A DNA stretch of 64,000 nt. Origin: Bryobacteraceae bacterium. Lineage in GTDB: Bacteria > Acidobacteriota > Terriglobia > Bryobacterales > Bryobacteraceae. Both the position numbers and the translations under genes were made by a program. Below are positions 24,838 through 33,384 of this stretch, piece by piece (the stretch's first letter is position 1; each line of letters begins with the position of its first letter). The stretch covers positions 62,001 through 126,000 of the forward strand of contig JAHCHE010000025.1 in the NCBI GenBank assembly GCA_026129905.1, read 5' to 3'. The notes under the pieces were generated by a model. That model saw only the letters and a program-made list of their open reading frames with translations, was not told the DNA's origin and did not search any database.

Positions 24838-26358
24838 TCAATGCTGGTCGGCGCGTTGGCGGGCCGCGGCTTCCCCTCGCGGCCGGTACAAATAGTACGG
24901 CGCCACGACCTTTTCCAGCCGGTAATCTCGCCGGATTGCCTCGATGATGTCCGGAGTGAACCGCTCGCGGTCGTCGTCGGTCAGGGCGCCCGAGTTGACG
25001 TCGAACTGCGTAATCACCCATTCCGCCTGCCGGTTATCGATATCAAGGACGATCTTGTTTCGGTCCCACAGACCGGCCCGGGAGAGGTTCACGAAATGAC
25101 CCAGTTGGATGTAAATCTCGCCGGACCCGAACAACGCGAAACCGCCTTGCTGCGAAATGATAGGTCCCCGGCTGCCGCTCACCAGCGGGAGAATCGCCGC
25201 CGCCGCGCGGCGGCTCTCCAGCGCGAAGGGTCCGTTTTCGAGCGCGACATACAGAGGCGTATAAACAAGCAGGACAAGGATCTGCGCGGCCGCCAGGCGG
25301 TTCCTGCCTGGCATGGATCGGATTCCCGACGTCCGCAGCAACAGCGCCAGCGCCGCGGCGCAGAACTCGATGACGTATTGCGTGTGCGCGCCCGTCCGCC
25401 CGCAGGCGGCGATGGTGGTCAGGGCGGCGGCGAAGAAGTAGAGATCCGCCAGATCGAACGCGTTCGGCCGAAGGCGGCGCCAGGCCGCGGCCGCCGCCGC
25501 TCCGATGAACAGGAACAGCGGTCCGGCGTGATGAATCATTATTAGTGGAATTTGCCGGATACTGTAGCCGATTGCATTGAATTTCACCGCATCCAGCCAA
25601 AAATTACCGCCTGTTTCTTTCTGAAGCCACAGAAACGGAAGCGTCACGGCGGCGCCGAGAGTCAGCAGGTACGCCGGAAGCCAGCGCCGGTTGCGGAACA
25701 ACAGCCACGCCGCTATCGCCAGCGGCAACGCGACCACCGAATGCTTCGTGTAGATCGCCAGCGCGCCGAACAGCGGCGAGAGCACGGCGGTGGGCAGGAA
25801 CCGGTTGCGGCTCGCCAGCGCGAGTCCCCACAGCGCCAACGCCACAGCCAGCATCTGCGGATGGGTGCGGACGGAGTTGTACAGGACCGCGGGAACCAGG
25901 AAGAAGAGGCAGCCGGTCCAGGCGCCTTCCCGCCACGAGCCTCGCCATCGGCGCCCAAGTTCGATGAAGGCGGCCAACGCCGCGACTGACGCGGCCAGCG
26001 TCACTCCGGCGGCCGGCAGGTAGCTCAAGCCGGTGCGCCGGAGCGCTTCTCCGACCAGCAGGTAGTAGAGCGGCGTATACGCGTTGTGGACATAGGGAGG
26101 ATTCCCGATGGCTGGATAGATCGTCTTACCGTTCGCCAGTCGCCATGCCTGGTTGAGAATCTCGGGGTCCGCGTCGTCGAAGGAGTGGCGCGGACTGACA
26201 TAGATCAGCGCCCAGCACAGGAAACAGACGGCGAACCAGATCGGGACCAGGCGTTCCAGCCGGCGGCGCAGGGGCATGACCGGGCGCGCGAGTCCACCCT
26301 CCCCCTGCTGAGCGACGCACGGCGCAAGAACATCCCCGTGAGATCGCGCAGCGATCAT
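24838..26358 (-). CDS. Polytopic membrane protein, probable glycosyltransferase of the GT-C (ArnT/PMT-like) type
   Basis: A 506-residue protein with about ten hydrophobic segments. The first loop after the N-terminal helix has RHSFDDADPEILNQAWRLA, an acidic motif typical of lipid-phosphate-sugar-dependent GT-C enzymes, then NPPYVHNAYTPLYYLLVGEA. The C-terminal 100 residues form a soluble domain (SQQGGFALFGSGEIYIQLGH). Such enzymes move a sugar from a polyprenyl-phosphate donor to lipid, glycan or protein outside the membrane. The start at 26358 is backed by GGAGGAGG; an inner ATG at 26277 is possible. It lies 23 bases downstream of the UvrC-like gene, in the same direction. Confidence 0.65.
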   Translation of the reverse strand: MIAARSHGDVLAPCVAQQGEGGLARPVMPLRRRLERLVPIWFAVCFLCWALIYVSPRHSFDDADPEILNQAWRLANGKTIYPAIGNPPYVHNAYTPLYYLLVGEALRRTGLSYLPAAGVTLAASVAALAAFIELGRRWRGSWREGAWTGCLFFLVPAVLYNSVRTHPQMLAVALALWGLALASRNRFLPTAVLSPLFGALAIYTKHSVVALPLAIAAWLLFRNRRWLPAYLLTLGAAVTLPFLWLQKETGGNFWLDAVKFNAIGYSIRQIPLIMIHHAGPLFLFIGAAAAAAWRRLRPNAFDLADLYFFAAALTTIAACGRTGAHTQYVIEFCAAALALLLRTSGIRSMPGRNRLAAAQILVLLVYTPLYVALENGPFALESRRAAAAILPLVSGSRGPIISQQGGFALFGSGEIYIQLGHFVNLSRAGLWDRNKIVLDIDNRQAEWVITQFDVNSGALTDDDRERFTPDIIEAIRRDYRLEKVVAPYYLYRPRGEAAARQRADQH

Positions 26359-26381
26359 AACCTCCTCCGGGCCCCTTGCTT

Positions 26382-27506
26382 TCAGTCTACCAGCGGCGAG
26401 CGCGCGACCCGGTGAATGGCGTTTACCAGCTTGCGGTACGGGATGGCCTCGCCGCCGTCAAAACTCAACCATTCGCCGTCGCGCCAACTCGAGTAGTACC
26501 AGCGAGCCAGCATTGCGAGGTGCTCCTGCCGCTCGGCCAGCGTCAGTTTTCGGGGCTGAAGGCCGCAGGCGACCTCGCGAAGCCGCCGGTCCATCGAAAG
26601 CGGTCTGCCCTCGGGTCCCATCAGCGGGAACGGCAGCGGCGGCAGCCAGAAGCCGCGCTCGAAAAACCACAGCGTCACCGCCGAGGGCTCGGTGGAAGGG
26701 GTTACCGCCACGCCCCGGAGGCGGTCGATATCGCTCGCCAGCTCATCGCCGAGCCGCACCACCTGCTGGACCCGCTCCAGCCGAGCGTGTTGGCGGGCCG
26801 CTTCCTCGAACTCCATTTCTTCGCTGAAGCGGTCGCGCGACGCTGCGATGGAGCGCACCAGGGATTCGCCGCGGCTGGAAAGAAAGTGCGCTACGCGTTC
26901 CACCTCGCTCTGGTACTCGGGCACGCCCACCACTAGCTGGCAGGGACGCAGGCAGCGGTTCATTTCGCCGTAGATGCAGCCGGGGTGCTCCGGCGACGGC
27001 TCGAAGTCGTCCTGGCAGCGCCGGATCTGGAACAGGTCCAGAAACTCGCTCTCGAACCGCTCGGCGCCCGCCCGCGCGCGAAACGGGCCGAAGAACACGC
27101 CGGCGCCTCCAAGCCGCGAGGTGATCTGGGTGCGGGGGAACGTCTTCGACAGCAGCAGCTTGATGTATGGCGGCATGCGCAGCTTCAGCAACTCCAGGTA
27201 GGTCTCCGGAAAGTGCCGCCGCGCCAGTTCGTAGGCGAACAGCGAAGACTCCAGCCGCGAGGCGGTCGGCCAGAACTCGACGCGGGAAACCACCGCGCGA
27301 AGGTTCAACATCCGCGACGGCGCTTCGCGCTTCCGGAGCAGCCGCGTCAAGCGCCGCCGCAGCGAGGCCGTCTTCGCCAGGTACGGCGCGCCGCTTGCAG
27401 GCCACGCCAGGAACACCGCCGGTCCCGACGGCGTCCGGGCGATCGCTTCGTCGAAACCCGGGGAGTCCCCCGGGCCTTCCAGAACGGTCCCCGGCGGCAG
27501 GAACAT
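26382..27506 (-). CDS. UvrC-like protein (GIY-YIG plus Cys-motif region, no C-terminal nuclease half)
   Basis: A 374-residue protein. Residues 20-110 resemble the GIY-YIG nuclease of UvrC (GPAVFLAW, PYLAKTASLRRRLTRLL, RLESSLFAYELARRHFPETY). Residues 140-240 resemble the middle of UvrC, with CIYGEMNRCLRPC in place of the usual iron-sulfur Cys motif, then the UVR-like MEFEEAARQHARLERVQQV. The second endonuclease and helix-hairpin-helix domains are absent; UvrC proper is about 600 residues. The first Tyr of GIY is Phe (AVFL) and YVGK is YLAK, so activity is doubtful. It may be a Cho-like repair protein or a structural relative. It is three bases from the aldo/keto reductase stop. Confidence 0.75.
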   Translation of the reverse strand: MFLPPGTVLEGPGDSPGFDEAIARTPSGPAVFLAWPASGAPYLAKTASLRRRLTRLLRKREAPSRMLNLRAVVSRVEFWPTASRLESSLFAYELARRHFPETYLELLKLRMPPYIKLLLSKTFPRTQITSRLGGAGVFFGPFRARAGAERFESEFLDLFQIRRCQDDFEPSPEHPGCIYGEMNRCLRPCQLVVGVPEYQSEVERVAHFLSSRGESLVRSIAASRDRFSEEMEFEEAARQHARLERVQQVVRLGDELASDIDRLRGVAVTPSTEPSAVTLWFFERGFWLPPLPFPLMGPEGRPLSMDRRLREVACGLQPRKLTLAERQEHLAMLARWYYSSWRDGEWLSFDGGEAIPYRKLVNAIHRVARSPLVD

Positions 27507-27509
27507 GGT

Positions 27510-28571
27510 CTATCGGAACAGACGCGCGTAGGCGTCCGCCGTTGCGGGTTCGAGCGACGCAACCTCTAGATTCTCCTTTACATGCGCGGGGTTTCCCATG
27601 CCCACGAGCGCGACGGCGACGCCCGGCGTCGAACGCGTGAACTGGATGGCGCGCTGCGCGTCGGTGCGGGCGCCCGGGAGAAGTTCCTCCAGCGCCTCGG
27701 GCAAGTCGCGCGCCAGCCGGGACTGGAGCAGAGTCGCGCTCGCGACCACCGTGATGCCCAACTCGACCGCCGCTTCGAGCACGGTCGCGGGCCGTCCGCC
27801 GATCCGCTCGTTTTTTTCGGTGAAAGCCTCCGGCATCGCCAGGTTAAACGGAAGCTGAATAAACCGGAAATGATGGCCGTCGCCGCCGGCCTGGCGCGCG
27901 ATATCCGCCAGGCGAGTGAGCGAGAGCGCCCGGCCGCTGGATGGCGGGGACCGAAACCCCTGCCAGGTCGCCGCGCCGTAACAGCCGATCCGGCCGCCGG
28001 CAACGAACTCCTCCAACGCGCGGAACGCCGCCAGAAACCGAGCGTAGACCTCGTCCTCGGGAAAGAATTCCCGCTGCGTTTCGGGATTGTGCAGGTAGAA
28101 GACGTCGACGGTTTGAAGACCGAGGTTTCGGCGGCTGCGCTCCAGTTGATCGGCCAGGAACGCCGGCGCCATGGAATGCATGCCCCCGGCGACGTCCGGT
28201 TCCCGCAAGAGGTCTTTCGGGACCGCGTTCGGAACCAGGTAGCCGGCCTTTGTGCACACGACGAACTCGTCGCGCGCCAGCGCTCCCGCTTGCGCCTGCT
28301 CCTGGATGGCCGCGCCGATGTCCCGTTCCGACCGCTGATGGCGATAATTGAGCGAGGTATCGATGAAGTTAACGCCGCCGCCCAGCGCGGCGCGAATGGC
28401 TTCCAAATAGCCGCGGCTGGCGCCGTCGTCCATCCCGCCCAGGTACGTGCCGATTCCCAGGCTCGAGACCATCCATTCGCCGGCTTGGCGATAGAAACCG
28501 CGGGAGCCCGATGGCGAAAAACGGGCGGCATAGCGCGCAGTCCCGTCAGCGGTGGCTTGTCCGTGCAACAT
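27510..28571 (-). CDS. Aldo/keto reductase
   Basis: A 353-residue (beta/alpha)8 oxidoreductase. VNFIDTSLNYRHQRSERDIG carries the catalytic Asp and Tyr, VVCTKAGYLV the Lys, and VDVFYLHNPETQREFF the His. The C-terminal ALVGMGNPAHVKENLEV is the NADPH-binding end. There is no signal peptide, unlike two other family members in this window, so it is cytosolic. These enzymes reduce aldehydes or sugars with NADPH; the substrate is open. Its segment HHFRFIQLPFNLAMPEAFTE is typical of a bacterial subgroup of unknown role. It is the first gene of a run that continues into the UvrC-like and glycosyltransferase genes. Confidence 0.87.
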   Translation of the reverse strand: MLHGQATADGTARYAARFSPSGSRGFYRQAGEWMVSSLGIGTYLGGMDDGASRGYLEAIRAALGGGVNFIDTSLNYRHQRSERDIGAAIQEQAQAGALARDEFVVCTKAGYLVPNAVPKDLLREPDVAGGMHSMAPAFLADQLERSRRNLGLQTVDVFYLHNPETQREFFPEDEVYARFLAAFRALEEFVAGGRIGCYGAATWQGFRSPPSSGRALSLTRLADIARQAGGDGHHFRFIQLPFNLAMPEAFTEKNERIGGRPATVLEAAVELGITVVASATLLQSRLARDLPEALEELLPGARTDAQRAIQFTRSTPGVAVALVGMGNPAHVKENLEVASLEPATADAYARLFR

Positions 28572-28692
28572 GATCCATAACCGATTCTAACGAAGGAACT
28601 TGGAAGCTGAATTGCAATGCCAGGGAGCGTGAACGGAGAAATCCGATCAATCTCCGCACGAAATCAGGGGAGGTTCGCGTCAATTCGACGCC

Positions 28693-29823
28693 GTGCCGCT
28701 GGCAAACGGTCATCATAGGCGCTACCCTATCCGGGAAGGAGACCATCTGGTTAAGGAGCACACGCTCTCGCCGCAGGCGCCGTTGCGGATCGTCGCGATC
28801 GGAGGAGGGACCGGTCTGTCGACGCTGTTACGAGGGCTGAAGGATTACACGCACCTTCCGTGGTACGAATCGGGCAAGCGACTTCTGCCTTCGGTGGAGA
28901 TCACCGCGGTGGTGACGGTGACCGACGACGGGGGCAGCAGCGGCCGTCTGCGCCGGGAGTTCGACGTGCTGCCTCCGGGCGATATCCGCAACTGCATGGT
29001 GGCGCTATCGGAGGACGAGGCGCTGCTATCACGGCTGTTTGAATACCGCTTTCCATCCGGCCGTGGCCTCAAGGGTCACAGCTTCGGCAACCTTTTCCTG
29101 GCCGCGCTCACCCGGGTGACCGGGGATTTTCAGCAGGCGGTCAAGTTCTCGTGCGAGGTGCTGGCGATCGTCGGGCGCATCTATCCATCCACCGCCGACG
29201 ACGTGACGATCCAGGCGGAACTCGCCGACGGGGCCATTGTCAGCGGCGAAACCCGAATCTCCCGCAGCAAGGCGCCGATCAAGAGGATCTCGCTCACCAA
29301 CGGCCCCTGCGAACCGCTTCAAGAGACGCTCGACGCGATTGAAGCGGCCGACCTGATCTGTCTCGGTCCGGGTTCGCTGTTCACCAGCGTCATTCCCAAC
29401 CTTCTGGTCAGCCGAGTGCCCGCCGCGATCCAGTCCTCACCCGCGCTGAAAGCCTACTTCGTGAATCTGATGTGGCAGCCCGGCGAGACGATGCGCTATA
29501 GCGCCGCCGACCACGTGGAAGCGATTCGCCGCCACGCCGGGCGCCGGTTGGTGGATTGCGCGATCGTCAACACCCATTCCATTCCCGCCGTCATGAGACG
29601 CCGCTACGCCGCGCAGAAGGTCGAACCGGTGGAAAATGATATTCAGCGGCTCGAAAAGGCTGGCTTGCGCGTCGTGGCGGAGAACCTGCTCGCCGAGGGC
29701 GAGAAAGTACGCCACGATCCCGAGCGCATCGCCGCCATCGCGGTGGACCTGGCCCGGCAGGGACGCGCCGCGCGCCGCCGGGGCGCGTTCAAGGTCGCCG
29801 CCGGCTTCAGCCGCCAGGAGTGA
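28693..29823 (+). CDS. yvcK: UDP-GlcNAc-binding regulator YvcK (GlmR)
   Basis: A 376-residue CofD/YvcK-fold protein. RIVAIGGGTGLSTLLRGLK, VTVTDDGGSSGRLRREFDVL, PPGDIRNCMVAL, GHSFGNLFLAAL and LICLGPGSLFTSVIPNLLV are the YvcK signatures; CofD enzymes instead have GGVGAARF and NTGDD. In Bacillus the protein (GlmR) binds UDP-GlcNAc and controls carbon flow into cell-wall precursors. The start is uncertain: the GTG at 28693 is the only normal upstream codon, while a GAAGGAG box at about 28735 precedes only a CTG at 28747. glmU starts 33 bases downstream, which fits the UDP-GlcNAc role. Confidence 0.9.
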   Translation: MPLANGHHRRYPIREGDHLVKEHTLSPQAPLRIVAIGGGTGLSTLLRGLKDYTHLPWYESGKRLLPSVEITAVVTVTDDGGSSGRLRREFDVLPPGDIRNCMVALSEDEALLSRLFEYRFPSGRGLKGHSFGNLFLAALTRVTGDFQQAVKFSCEVLAIVGRIYPSTADDVTIQAELADGAIVSGETRISRSKAPIKRISLTNGPCEPLQETLDAIEAADLICLGPGSLFTSVIPNLLVSRVPAAIQSSPALKAYFVNLMWQPGETMRYSAADHVEAIRRHAGRRLVDCAIVNTHSIPAVMRRRYAAQKVEPVENDIQRLEKAGLRVVAENLLAEGEKVRHDPERIAAIAVDLARQGRAARRRGAFKVAAGFSRQE

Positions 29824-29856
29824 TTCCCGGGGCCGGGTTCGACAATCTCTACTTCT

Positions 29857-31248
29857 ATGCACGATCGCGTCGCTTTCCTCATCCTCGCCGCGGGACTCGG
29901 TACCCGCATGAAATCCCGCAAGGCGAAAGTCCTGCACCGCGCCGGAGGCGTGCCGCTCATCGAACACGTCGTGAAAGCGACGCTCGACCTCGCGCCCCCC
30001 GATCGCGTCACCGCGGTGGTCGGGCATCAAGCGGGCGAAGTTCAGGCTGCCCTTTCGCGCTACGGCGTGGGATTCGCCCTACAACGCGAGCAGAAGGGGA
30101 CCGGACACGCCGTACAGTGCGCGCGGGAGGCGCTCGCCGGCCACGATGGACTACTGGTCGTGCTGTACGGCGACTGTCCTCTGTTGTCCGCTTCCACTCT
30201 CGGCGCCCTGATCGAAACGCAACGCGGGGCCGATACCGCCGCTACCGTGATCACGACCGAACTCGACGATCCGACCGGCTACGGCCGCGTGATCGCCGAT
30301 GAGCAGGGCCGGCTGCTGGCCATCGTCGAGCAGAAATCCGCGACGCCGGAGCAGTTGCGGATCCGCGAGATCAACAGCGGCATCTACTGTTTCCAGGCGG
30401 AGCTTCTCTGGCCGCGCCTAGACGAGATCCGCGACGACAATCCCGCCGGGGAATACTACCTCACCGACGTGGTCGAGATTTTCCGCCGGCACGGCCTCTC
30501 CATCGGCGCGTACCGTCTGAAGGACCCCACCGAGGTGCTGGGCATCAACACGCGCGTGGAACTGGCGGCCGTCGACAAGCTGCTGCGCGACCGCAAGACG
30601 CGGCAGCTCATGCTGGACGGCGTATCGATCGAGCGCCCCGAGACGGTGACGGTAGACGCCGGCGTCCGCATCGGCATGGACACCACCATCGGACCGTTCG
30701 CCCAGATTCTCGGAGAGACGGTGATCGGCGAGGAGTGCCGCATCGGCGCCGCGGCCATCGTCGAGAACTCGGTCCTGGGCGATCGCGTGGAAGTGGGACC
30801 GTTCACGCTGGTCAACGATTCGCGCGTGGACGCCGGGGGCCGGGTCGGTCCGTTTGCCCGGCTGCGCTTCGGCAATCACGTCGAGGCCGGCGCGGCGGTG
30901 GGGAACTTCGTCGAGCTGAAGAAGACGCGGCTGGGCGCCGGCGCCAAGGCGCTGCACCTGGCGTACCTTGGCGATGCTGTGATCGAGCCGGATGCCAACA
31001 TCGGCGCCGGGACGATCACCTGCAACTACGATGGCGTGACGAAACACCAGACGCGCGTCGGCCGCGGCGCTTTCGTTGGCAGCAACAGCACGCTGGTGGC
31101 GCCGCTGGAAATCGGCGCAGGCAGCTACGTGGCCGCCGGCTCGGTAATTACCGATTCCGTGCCGGCCGACGCCCTCGCCCTTGGACGCGAGCGGCAGGTG
31201 GTGAAACCCGACTGGGCTCGCCGCCGCAGGGAAAAGACCTCGCGCTGA
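29857..31248 (+). CDS. glmU: Bifunctional UDP-GlcNAc pyrophosphorylase / glucosamine-1-phosphate acetyltransferase
   Basis: A 463-residue two-domain enzyme. The N-terminal uridylyltransferase has FLILAAGLGTRMKSRKAKVL, QREQKGTGHAVQCA and LYGDCPLLSA. The C-terminal left-handed beta helix has hexapeptide turns from about residue 265 (RIGMDTTIGPFAQI, ARLRFGNHVEAGAAVGNFVE) and the acetyl-transfer region HLAYLGDAVIEPDANIGAGT, with the catalytic His and NYDG. It makes UDP-GlcNAc for peptidoglycan and LPS in the cytoplasm. It lies 33 bases after yvcK, whose product senses the same nucleotide sugar. Confidence 0.96.
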   Translation: MHDRVAFLILAAGLGTRMKSRKAKVLHRAGGVPLIEHVVKATLDLAPPDRVTAVVGHQAGEVQAALSRYGVGFALQREQKGTGHAVQCAREALAGHDGLLVVLYGDCPLLSASTLGALIETQRGADTAATVITTELDDPTGYGRVIADEQGRLLAIVEQKSATPEQLRIREINSGIYCFQAELLWPRLDEIRDDNPAGEYYLTDVVEIFRRHGLSIGAYRLKDPTEVLGINTRVELAAVDKLLRDRKTRQLMLDGVSIERPETVTVDAGVRIGMDTTIGPFAQILGETVIGEECRIGAAAIVENSVLGDRVEVGPFTLVNDSRVDAGGRVGPFARLRFGNHVEAGAAVGNFVELKKTRLGAGAKALHLAYLGDAVIEPDANIGAGTITCNYDGVTKHQTRVGRGAFVGSNSTLVAPLEIGAGSYVAAGSVITDSVPADALALGRERQVVKPDWARRRREKTSR

Positions 31249-31315
31249 CAGCCGAGCTTTTCTGCAACGTCTGAACAGCCAGCATGTGAAGCAGCGGTTG
31301 CCGCTCGGCGGGATT

Positions 31316-32050
31316 TTACGGCTTCAGGCCGACGAACAGTTCCTGCGAGCCGGATTGCGCGTCCGAATGTCGGACGGGGAAGGTTCGCGCGGCAAAGCCA
31401 GCGGACTCGAGGATCCCGAGCCATTCCGAGCGTCCGAACAGGCCCTCAATGTGCCGGTCGTGCTCGGCGCGCGTGGAGCCGTCGCTTTCCCGCAGCAGGT
31501 AAGCGTAATCGACGACATACGTGCTGTCGGCGGGGTCCGGGTCCCAAGTCCACTCGAGGTAGCGGAGCGCGCGCTGGTCGCCGTCCGCGCCTCCGTGCTC
31601 CACGCCGGGCCGGAAATTCTCCCGGATGTAGTCGGGCGCAAAAAGAGCAGCCCCGCCGGGCCGGCAGTGCGCGAACGCGGTCCGGACCGCGCTGCGCAGG
31701 TCGTCCAAGCTGGTCATGTACGCGATCGCGTCGTGGATGAAGACGCGGTCGAAGAGCCGTTGGAGGCGAAGCGTCCTCATGTCGCCCTGAATGTGCTCGC
31801 ATTCCGGGTTCAGCTTTCGGCTCACCGCCAGCATCGCGGCTGATGCGTCCACCAGCGTTACCTCGAAGCGCTGCTTGAGGTACGATGCGTTGCTGCCGCC
31901 GCCGCTTCCGAGTTCCAGCAGCGTGCGTGCCGGCGGATCGCCCGCCGATCGAAGCGCTTCACCGTAGATTGCCGCCTCGCCGGCGTAGTCGGAGGGCGGC
32001 GATAAGAGCGGCCACCACGAGGCGAGTTCGTTGTAGAGTTTGGGCGGCAT
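31316..32050 (-). CDS. Class I SAM-dependent methyltransferase
   Basis: A 244-residue protein. The N-terminus LYNELASWWPLLSPPSDYAG is the usual start of this methyltransferase group, which supports the ATG at 32050. Motif I is LLELGSGGGSNASYL, motif II VTLVDASAAMLAVSR, and the later strands read FDRVFIHDAIAYM and RPGGAALFAPDY. The acceptor is unknown. The gene starts inside the degenerate 3' end of a former antitoxin gene on the same strand, which suggests that the two were brought together by a deletion. It converges on glmU, with 67 bases between stops. Confidence 0.85.
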   Translation of the reverse strand: MPPKLYNELASWWPLLSPPSDYAGEAAIYGEALRSAGDPPARTLLELGSGGGSNASYLKQRFEVTLVDASAAMLAVSRKLNPECEHIQGDMRTLRLQRLFDRVFIHDAIAYMTSLDDLRSAVRTAFAHCRPGGAALFAPDYIRENFRPGVEHGGADGDQRALRYLEWTWDPDPADSTYVVDYAYLLRESDGSTRAEHDRHIEGLFGRSEWLGILESAGFAARTFPVRHSDAQSGSQELFVGLKP

Positions 32051-32283
32051 TCCTGGATTCGGACCTTGTTTGGATAAAATTCGAGGCCACCGCTGATTGC
32101 TATCCGACGCGATCCCTCGTCAATATGCTTAATGCGAAGCTCAATTTCGCGTTTCCACGTTTCCTCCGCCCCATCGTCCACTACCGGATCCAGGCTCTCA
32201 ATCAACGAATCGATCAGCGCTGCACGCGCCTCCGGAGGGAGGGCAAGGGCGTCGCGGAGCAGTTCGGCAGCGTGTCTCTCCAT
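32050..32283 (-). pseudogene. Remnant of an addiction-module antitoxin gene
   Basis: The reading from 32283 gives MERHAAELLRDALALPPEAR, then AALIDSLIESLDP and WKREIELRIKHIDEGSRR. This is the N-terminal two thirds of the small RelB/ParE-antitoxin-like addiction-module family (usual length about 70-80 residues). The conserved end (about VxxIPWEEVxxxL) is replaced by ISGGLEFYPNKVRIQECRPN, and the frame then runs on through the methyltransferase gene out of phase. No toxin gene follows. I read it as a truncated orphan; a shortened functional protein is possible but not supported. Confidence 0.55.
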
Positions 32284-32379
32284 GAGTCAATTCTACATGC
32301 TGGCGCCTTGGCCTCGGCACAGTAGGAATCCATACGTTGTTCCGACCAGCACGCCGGCGTTTCGGCGCCATCCAGGTGG

Positions 32380-33384
32380 TCAACGGGCTATGCCGAGTTG
32401 GTCGAACGTGCACTGGCGGGGGGCCTTGTCGGGGCGCCAGCGGAGGAACCGGGTTCCGTGGCGGAAACGCCCGTTGGTGACGTGGTCGTATTGCACCTCG
32501 ACGACCAGCTTCGGCTTCAGCGGGGTCCACTCGGCGGACCTCTCGGTCGACCAGCGGCTGGGTCCTCCGGGCGCATTGCCGGTAAAGCCCGGCGGCCCGA
32601 TCAGCGGCTTCAATTGCGCGGTGATTTCCGGCCGGTCCTTGCGCGTCATCGACGAGGTGAAACCGACGTGATGCAACAGGCCCTCACTGTCGTAGAGCCC
32701 CAGCAGCAGCGATCCTACCACCGGTTCGCCGGTCTGGAGCCGATAGCCGCCCACGACGCAATCGGCCGTTCGCAGCTTCTTCACCTTTACCATGCCCGAG
32801 CGCTCGCCCGATTTGTATGGCAGGTCGGCGCGCTTGGCGATCACGCCGTCCAGGTCCGTTCCGGGGCGGTTCCACCAGTCCATGGCCTGCGCATGATCGC
32901 GCGTCGCGGGGCTGAGATGGAACCGCGGACCCTTGAGGCGCCGCTTGAAGAAGGCCTCCAGCCTTTTCCTTCGTTCCGGTACTGGGCGCGAAGCGTACTC
33001 GGCGCCGTGTTCATCCACCAGGAGGTCGAAAACAATGTACTCGGCCGGCGTCTCGACGCTCAGCTTGCGCACGCGGCTGGCGGCGGGGTGGATCCGCTGC
33101 AGGAGACTATCGAAGGAATGCGCGCCGTCGCTGACGACCATAATCTCTCCGTCAAGGACGAATTTCGACGCCTTTACGGCCAGCAGCGCTTCGACAAGCT
33201 CGGGAAAATAACGCCCGAGCGCTTGACCCGATTTCGACTGTAGCTCGATCTCCGCGCCATCGCGGAAGACGATCGCGCGGAAGCCGTCCCACTTCGGTTC
33301 GTACTGCCAGTTGTCGCCCTTCGGTATGCCGGCAACCGTTTGGGCGTCCATCGCCGGGTAGGGCGGGAGGATGGGTAGATTCAC
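32380..33384 (-). CDS. ATP-dependent DNA ligase, LigC-like
   Basis: A 334-residue ligase. The adenylated lysine is in YEPKWDGFRAIV (Lys31, motif I), followed by KFVLDGEIMVV (motif III), EYIVFDLL (IIIa), DGVIAKR (IV) and MVKVKKLRTADCVVGGYR (V). The C-terminal OB domain has VVEVQYDHVTNGRFRHGTRF. The GTG start at 33384 overlaps the stop of the polymerase gene as GTGA, so the two are coupled. Ligases of this group seal nicks and breaks in mycobacterial base-excision and end-joining repair. No Ku gene is present in the window. Compared with LigD, the ligase is a separate polypeptide and has no phosphoesterase domain. Confidence 0.92.
   Translation of the reverse strand: MNLPILPPYPAMDAQTVAGIPKGDNWQYEPKWDGFRAIVFRDGAEIELQSKSGQALGRYFPELVEALLAVKASKFVLDGEIMVVSDGAHSFDSLLQRIHPAASRVRKLSVETPAEYIVFDLLVDEHGAEYASRPVPERRKRLEAFFKRRLKGPRFHLSPATRDHAQAMDWWNRPGTDLDGVIAKRADLPYKSGERSGMVKVKKLRTADCVVGGYRLQTGEPVVGSLLLGLYDSEGLLHHVGFTSSMTRKDRPEITAQLKPLIGPPGFTGNAPGGPSRWSTERSAEWTPLKPKLVVEVQYDHVTNGRFRHGTRFLRWRPDKAPRQCTFDQLGIAR

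Noticed and set aside
28546-28761. 71-codon minus-strand frame upstream of the aldo/keto reductase
   Set aside because: It lies in the divergent promoter spacer of yvcK and the reductase and has no family resemblance.
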